From an uncultured Actinomycetes bacterium (lineage in GTDB: Bacteria > Actinomycetota > Thermoleophilia > Gaiellales > F1-60-MAGs149), in the NCBI GenBank assembly GCA_903873565.1, contig CAIQOY010000369.1:1-7842 (forward strand): a stretch of 7,842 nt of DNA, in the 5' to 3' direction. Position 1 is the stretch's first letter. Each line of letters opens with the position of its first letter. Below are positions 5,435 through 7,842 of the stretch, piece after piece. The notes beneath the pieces are model-generated. The model was not told the origin of the DNA. It saw only the letters and a list, made by a program, of their open reading frames with translations, and searched no databases. A program made the position numbers and the translations under genes.

Positions 5435-5440
5435 TAGGAT
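5435..5440 (+). promoter_or_regulatory. Candidate tRNA-Tyr -10 box (TAGGAT)
   Basis: TAGGAT resembles the -10 boxes at thyX (TAGATT) and pgsA (TAGGCT). Start of transcription would be near 5447, giving a leader of about 20 bases before the tRNA for RNase P to remove. No -35 can be recognised, because the terminator stem fills that region. Confidence 0.5.
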
Positions 5441-5466
5441 GCGCCCCGGTCTGCGAGGACCCCCCT

Positions 5467-5548
5467 GGGAGTGTGCCCGAGTGGTTAAAGGGGACGGGCT
5501 GTAAACCCGTTGGCTCTGCCTACGTTGGTTCGAATCCAACCGCTCCCA
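5467..5548 (+). tRNA. tRNA-Tyr, anticodon GUA
   Basis: The acceptor stem is GGGAGTG (5467-5473) with CGCTCCC (5541-5547), including one U-G pair, and the discriminator base is A5548. The anticodon stem is ACGGG (5494-5498) with CCCGT (5506-5510) and the loop is CTGTAAA, giving anticodon GTA at 5501-5503. The T arm GTTGGTTCGAATCCAAC is complete. The long variable arm makes it class II, as expected for bacterial tRNA-Tyr. CCA is not encoded (CT follows the discriminator), so it must be added by the nucleotidyltransferase. The gene sits alone after sigA. Confidence 0.96.
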
Positions 5549-5558
5549 CTGCGCGATC

Positions 5559-5585
5559 GGCGGTGACGGTCCGGGAGGACCCGCC
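5559..5585 (+). terminator. Possible terminator hairpin after tRNA-Tyr
   Basis: GTCC (5569-5572) pairs with GGAC (5577-5580) around GGGA, and GGCGG (5559-5563) can add pairs with CCGCC (5581-5585) across a 5-base bulge. No T-run follows. It is placed correctly to end the tRNA transcript but is weak. I see nothing else convincing between it and the small gene at 5674. Confidence 0.2.
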
Positions 5586-5673
5586 GGCGTCGCGCCGAAC
5601 GTGTGGCACTGTGGGGCCGCGGCCCGTCCGGCCGTCTCATCCCCCCGCCGCCACCGTCCGAAGGGACTCCTAG

Positions 5674-5790
5674 ATGCTCGTCACCCACCACAACATGCAC
5701 CTGCGCCACGCCGCCCGCGAGCGCGACATCGCCCGCCTGCATCGCCAGAGCGGCCTGCTCGACCGCCTCCTGCGCTCGCTCGGCCGCTAG
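5674..5790 (+). CDS. Small basic 38-aa protein of unknown function
   Basis: An ATG at 5674 follows AAGGGA (5661-5666) by seven bases, a plausible ribosome binding site, and the frame runs 38 codons to TAG. The protein starts MLVTHHNMHLRH. Its remainder is rich in Arg, Leu and Ala (ARERDIARLHRQ, then LLDRLLRSLGR) and would form an amphipathic basic helix. It has four His in the first 12 residues, no Cys and no membrane segment. Its stop is made from the same CTAG tetramer that ends the convergent P450 gene, just as at thyX and the dehydrogenase, which argues that it is a real gene. It could bind nucleic acid, a membrane surface or a partner protein, but no family is recognised. No good -10 box was found; TCTCAT (5635-5640) is a weak candidate. 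Confidence 0.55.
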   Translation: MLVTHHNMHLRHAARERDIARLHRQSGLLDRLLRSLGR

Positions 5791-6959
5791 GCCGGGTCCC
5801 ACAGCGCCGCCACCGCGGCCGGCTTGCGGAACACGAGCCCCGTCGGCGCGCTCGGCGCCGCGGGGTCGGCGCGCAGCCCCGGTAGCCCGGCCAGCGCCCG
5901 CAGCGCCGCGTGCGCCTCGATCCGCGCGAGGTGCATGCCGAGGCAGACGTGCGGCCCCGCCGCGAACGTCGTGTGCAGCCTCGCGTTCGCCCGTCCCGGG
6001 TCGAAGCGGTCGGGATCGTCGAACACGGTCTCGTCGCGGTTGGCGGAGGCCATCGACAGGACGACGAGGTCGCCGGCCCGGATCCGCGCCGTCCCGATCT
6101 CGAGGTCGCGGGTCGCGTAGCGGTCGACCACGGCCGCCGCGGGCTCCATCCGCAGCGACTCCTCGATCGCACCCGCGGCCAGCGCCTCGTCGGCCGCGAC
6201 CCGCTCGATCAGGCCCGGCTCGGCGAGCAGGTGATGGAGCAGGTTCGCGACCATGCCCTCGGTCGTCTCGACGCCGCCGAAGAGCAGCACGGCCGCGTTG
6301 GCGACCAGCTCGTCCTCGGCCAGGTCGGCGGCGTCGGCCAGCGCCGCGGCGAGCAGCGTCTCCCCGCCCGCGTCGGCGGCCAGCGATGCGCGGATCGCGT
6401 CGCCGAGCGCCCGGTAGGCCGCGTGGCCCTCCGGCGGGTCCGCCTCGCCGGCCGTTATGCGGGTGACGGCGTCCACGATCTGCGCGTACCAGCCGAGCAC
6501 GTCGCCGGTGCCCGGCCCGTCGAGGCCCAGCGCGATCAGCATCATCTCGGCGGCCAGCGGCCCGGCCAGCGCGGCGCGCAGGTCCGCGGCGCCGCGGTCC
6601 GCGACCGCGTCCACGAGGCGCGTGGCCGCGCGGTCGGCGGCGGGCCCGAGCGCGGCCCGCACCGCGTCGAGCCGGAACGGCCGCGCGAAGGGGCGGCGGT
6701 GGCGGTCGTGCTCGGGACCGTCGGTGGAGAGCATGCTCGGGCCCGTGATCCGACCCGTCGAGAAGCGCGGGTCGTCGACCGTCAGGGCCGCGTCGTCGCG
6801 CATCGCAGCCAGCACCGCATCGCGCGTCAGCACCATCCAGCCGTCGAGCGCGGGCACCCAGACGGCCGCGTGCTCGCGGCGCAGCGCGCGCAGCACGGGA
6901 TGGGGGTCGCGCTCGAGGTCGGCGAGGGCGACCTCGGCGACGGGGGTCCGGGCGGCCAC
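5787..6959 (-). CDS. Cytochrome P450 (bacterial class I type)
   Basis: This is a soluble 390-aa haem-thiolate monooxygenase, which inserts one oxygen atom into a substrate using electrons from a ferredoxin and its reductase; neither partner is in the window. Landmarks in order are the C-helix H84-x3-R88 (HDRHR), the I-helix oxygen-binding motif GGVETT (228-233), the K-helix ESLR (E267-R270), and the haem loop FAAGPHVCLG (332-341) with ligand C339. The second position of the haem loop is Ala where Gly is common, which is tolerated. Length is normal for bacterial P450s. The start is GTG at 6959, two bases after the stop of the small membrane protein gene, so the two are probably cotranscribed and translationally coupled. 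The substrate cannot be told from sequence. Confidence 0.95.
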   Translation of the reverse strand: MAARTPVAEVALADLERDPHPVLRALRREHAAVWVPALDGWMVLTRDAVLAAMRDDAALTVDDPRFSTGRITGPSMLSTDGPEHDRHRRPFARPFRLDAVRAALGPAADRAATRLVDAVADRGAADLRAALAGPLAAEMMLIALGLDGPGTGDVLGWYAQIVDAVTRITAGEADPPEGHAAYRALGDAIRASLAADAGGETLLAAALADAADLAEDELVANAAVLLFGGVETTEGMVANLLHHLLAEPGLIERVAADEALAAGAIEESLRMEPAAAVVDRYATRDLEIGTARIRAGDLVVLSMASANRDETVFDDPDRFDPGRANARLHTTFAAGPHVCLGMHLARIEAHAALRALAGLPGLRADPAAPSAPTGLVFRKPAAVAALWDPA

Positions 6960-6961
6960 GC

Positions 6962-7213
6962 CTAGCCCCGGAGCGCGGCGAGGACGACGGCGAGCACGAG
7001 CGGGAGCCCGAGCAGCGCGAAGACCACGGGCGCCCGCTCCTCCTGCAGGACGATCGCGAGGATCGCGATCCCGCCGGCGCCCGCGGCCAGGATCAGCGCG
7101 ATCGGCCCGGTCGGGGCGGCGACGGCGAGCGCCGCCGGCAGGAGGCTGGCGGCGCCGAGGCCGAGCGCGAGGCGGCCGAGCAGGGTGGCGGGGATGGCGG
7201 CGGTCCGGCGCAT
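6962..7213 (-). CDS. Small three-helix membrane protein, unknown function
   Basis: This 83-aa hydrophobic protein has a positive N-terminus (MRR). Likely membrane segments are at about 10-33, 36-56 and 61-81, rich in Ala, Leu, Gly and Ile. The only charged loop is QEER (57-60) between segments two and three. The segments lack polar residues suitable for transport or catalysis. The first could instead be read as a cleaved signal peptide (ending near AVAA), leaving two helices. No family is recognised. It ends two bases before the P450 start and follows the peroxidase gene by 34 bases. The ATG at 7213 has no SD but lies 12 bases after TATCGT. Confidence 0.75.
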   Translation of the reverse strand: MRRTAAIPATLLGRLALGLGAASLLPAALAVAAPTGPIALILAAGAGGIAILAIVLQEERAPVVFALLGLPLVLAVVLAALRG

Positions 7214-7225
7214 GCTGCGCGGGCG

Positions 7226-7231
7226 ACGATA
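7226..7231 (-). promoter_or_regulatory. Candidate -10 box (TATCGT) for the membrane protein-P450 pair
   Basis: On the minus strand TATCGT ends 12 bases before the ATG at 7213, predicting a 5' leader of only about five or six bases. It overlaps by one base the hairpin that follows the peroxidase stop. If used, it would separate the pair from the peroxidase gene. Confidence 0.3.
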
Positions 7232-7248
7232 GCGGCCGCCGGCCGGCT
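7231..7248 (-). terminator. Possible terminator hairpin after the peroxidase gene
   Basis: On the minus strand AGC-GGCC, with one bulged C, pairs with GGCCGCT around a GGC loop, beginning at the last base of the peroxidase TGA. It is short, G/C-only in its core, and has no T-run. Confidence 0.25.
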
Positions 7249-7842
7249 CAGGTGGCGAGCAGGGCCTCGATCTGGTTCGTCAGGCGCGGCTCGGTGGGGC
7301 GCACGCTCGGGCTGAAGCGGCGCACCGGCTTGCCGTCGCGGTCGAGCAGGTACTTGGTGAAGTTCCACTCGGGCGGGGCGCCGACCCCGTCGGGGGCGGC
7401 GGCCAGGGCCGCGAACAGCGGGTTGGCGTCGGGTCCCGTGACGGCGCTGCGCGCGAACAGCGGGAACTCGACCCCGAAGTCGAGCGAGCAGAACTCCTTC
7501 ACCTCGGCGTCGGAGGAGAGCTCCTGCTTGAAGTCGTTCGAGGGGAAGGCCAGAACCGTGAAGCCGCGGTCGCGGTACTCCGCGTAGATGTCCTGCAGGC
7601 CCTCGTACTGCGACGTGAAGCCGCAGCGCGAGGCCGTGTTGACGACGAGGACCACCTGGCCCGCGTAGGCGTCGAGCGCCTGCTCGGTGCCGTCGATCAG
7701 CGGTGCCGCGCCGGTCAGGACCGACGTCGCCCCCGCGGGCGGCGCGGGCGGCGCGGCGGGCTGCCCGCCGACCTTCGCGTCGCGCTCGCCGCCGCCGCAG
7801 GCGGCGAGGGCGAGCGCGAGCAGCGGCAGCAGGAGCAGGGCG
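7248..7842 (-). CDS. Lipoprotein glutathione/thioredoxin peroxidase (N-terminal start outside window)
   Basis: This is a peroxidase of the glutathione peroxidase family, which reduces hydroperoxides using a catalytic Cys. The frame remains open to the window edge. Its visible N-terminus is a hydrophobic signal ending LALAAC (Cys codon 7797-7799), a good lipobox, followed by GGGERDAK and a Pro/Ala linker of about 20 residues. The mature protein should therefore be lipid-anchored outside the membrane. The peroxidase domain begins near APLIDGTEQALDAYAG. The catalytic Cys is in NTASRCGFT (codon 7623-7625). The tetrad Gln position is Asp (FPSNDF), a variant I recall in other bacterial members. The Trp-Asn pair is present (WNFTKYLL), and a second Cys (EFC, 7488-7490) sits where thioredoxin-dependent members have the resolving Cys. 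A short internal start at the GTG at 7655 would cut the fold and is rejected. Confidence 0.9.
   Translation of the reverse strand, partial: ALLLLPLLALALAACGGGERDAKVGGQPAAPPAPPAGATSVLTGAAPLIDGTEQALDAYAGQVVLVVNTASRCGFTSQYEGLQDIYAEYRDRGFTVLAFPSNDFKQELSSDAEVKEFCSLDFGVEFPLFARSAVTGPDANPLFAALAAAPDGVGAPPEWNFTKYLLDRDGKPVRRFSPSVRPTEPRLTNQIEALLAT

Noticed and set aside
5473..5673. 66-codon frame starting inside tRNA-Tyr
   Set aside because: It begins within the tRNA body, has no ribosome binding site and lacks protein-like composition beyond the tRNA.
5910..6965. Long plus-strand open frame antisense to the P450 gene (351 codons)
   Set aside because: The translation is Arg/Gly/Val-rich without motifs, while the minus strand has all P450 signatures.
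7530..7550. Inactivating loss of the tetrad Gln (Asp instead) in the peroxidase
   Set aside because: Asp at this position occurs, as I recall, in many bacterial members with the FPSNDF form, so it is not evidence of a dead enzyme.
1..7842. Mobile element, phage, CRISPR or toxin-antitoxin content
   Set aside because: No transposase, integrase, direct-repeat array or target duplication is seen, tRNA-Tyr is intact with no repeated 3' end, and base composition is uniform.

Overview
The window is very GC-rich, densely coded DNA (roughly three quarters G+C by eye) with the codon bias of a high-GC actinomycete. A short housekeeping sigma factor (360 aa, no long N-terminal extension), GC-rich gene spacers, starts without a Shine-Dalgarno (SD) site just after a TAnnnT box, and an FAD-dependent thymidylate synthase together suggest Actinomycetota, perhaps the Thermoleophilia/Solirubrobacterales. 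The lineage is inferred from style, not proven. The content is chromosomal and mostly housekeeping. I see no insertion sequence, phage gene, CRISPR array or attachment site.

Left part (1-4096): the 3' end of an M32 zinc carboxypeptidase; thyX; a convergent short-chain dehydrogenase that looks like pteridine reductases but lacks the catalytic tyrosine; pgsA for phosphatidylglycerolphosphate synthesis; and a YbjN-like protein of unknown role. Spacers are 31-54 bases, and thyX and the dehydrogenase share the bases of their stop codons.

Middle (4097-5673): the primary sigma factor gene with an unusually elaborate leader. It holds a candidate leaderless five-codon ORF, a 13-pair stem that buries half of a strong SD site, and a seven-codon ORF that this SD serves and that overlaps the sigA start. 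A 15-pair hairpin ends sigA and abuts the -10 box of a tRNA-Tyr(GUA) gene.

Right part (5674-7842): a 38-codon gene on the plus strand meets a minus-strand cluster tail to tail. Read in its own direction the cluster is a lipoprotein glutathione peroxidase (cut by the window edge), a small three-helix membrane protein, and a cytochrome P450 that starts two bases after the membrane protein stops.

Two themes run across the window. Four plus-strand starts lie exactly six bases after a -10-like hexamer, the geometry of leaderless transcripts. Several of these hexamers sit directly against an inverted repeat, so terminators and promoters appear packed together. The best candidate for an undescribed system is the sigA leader.
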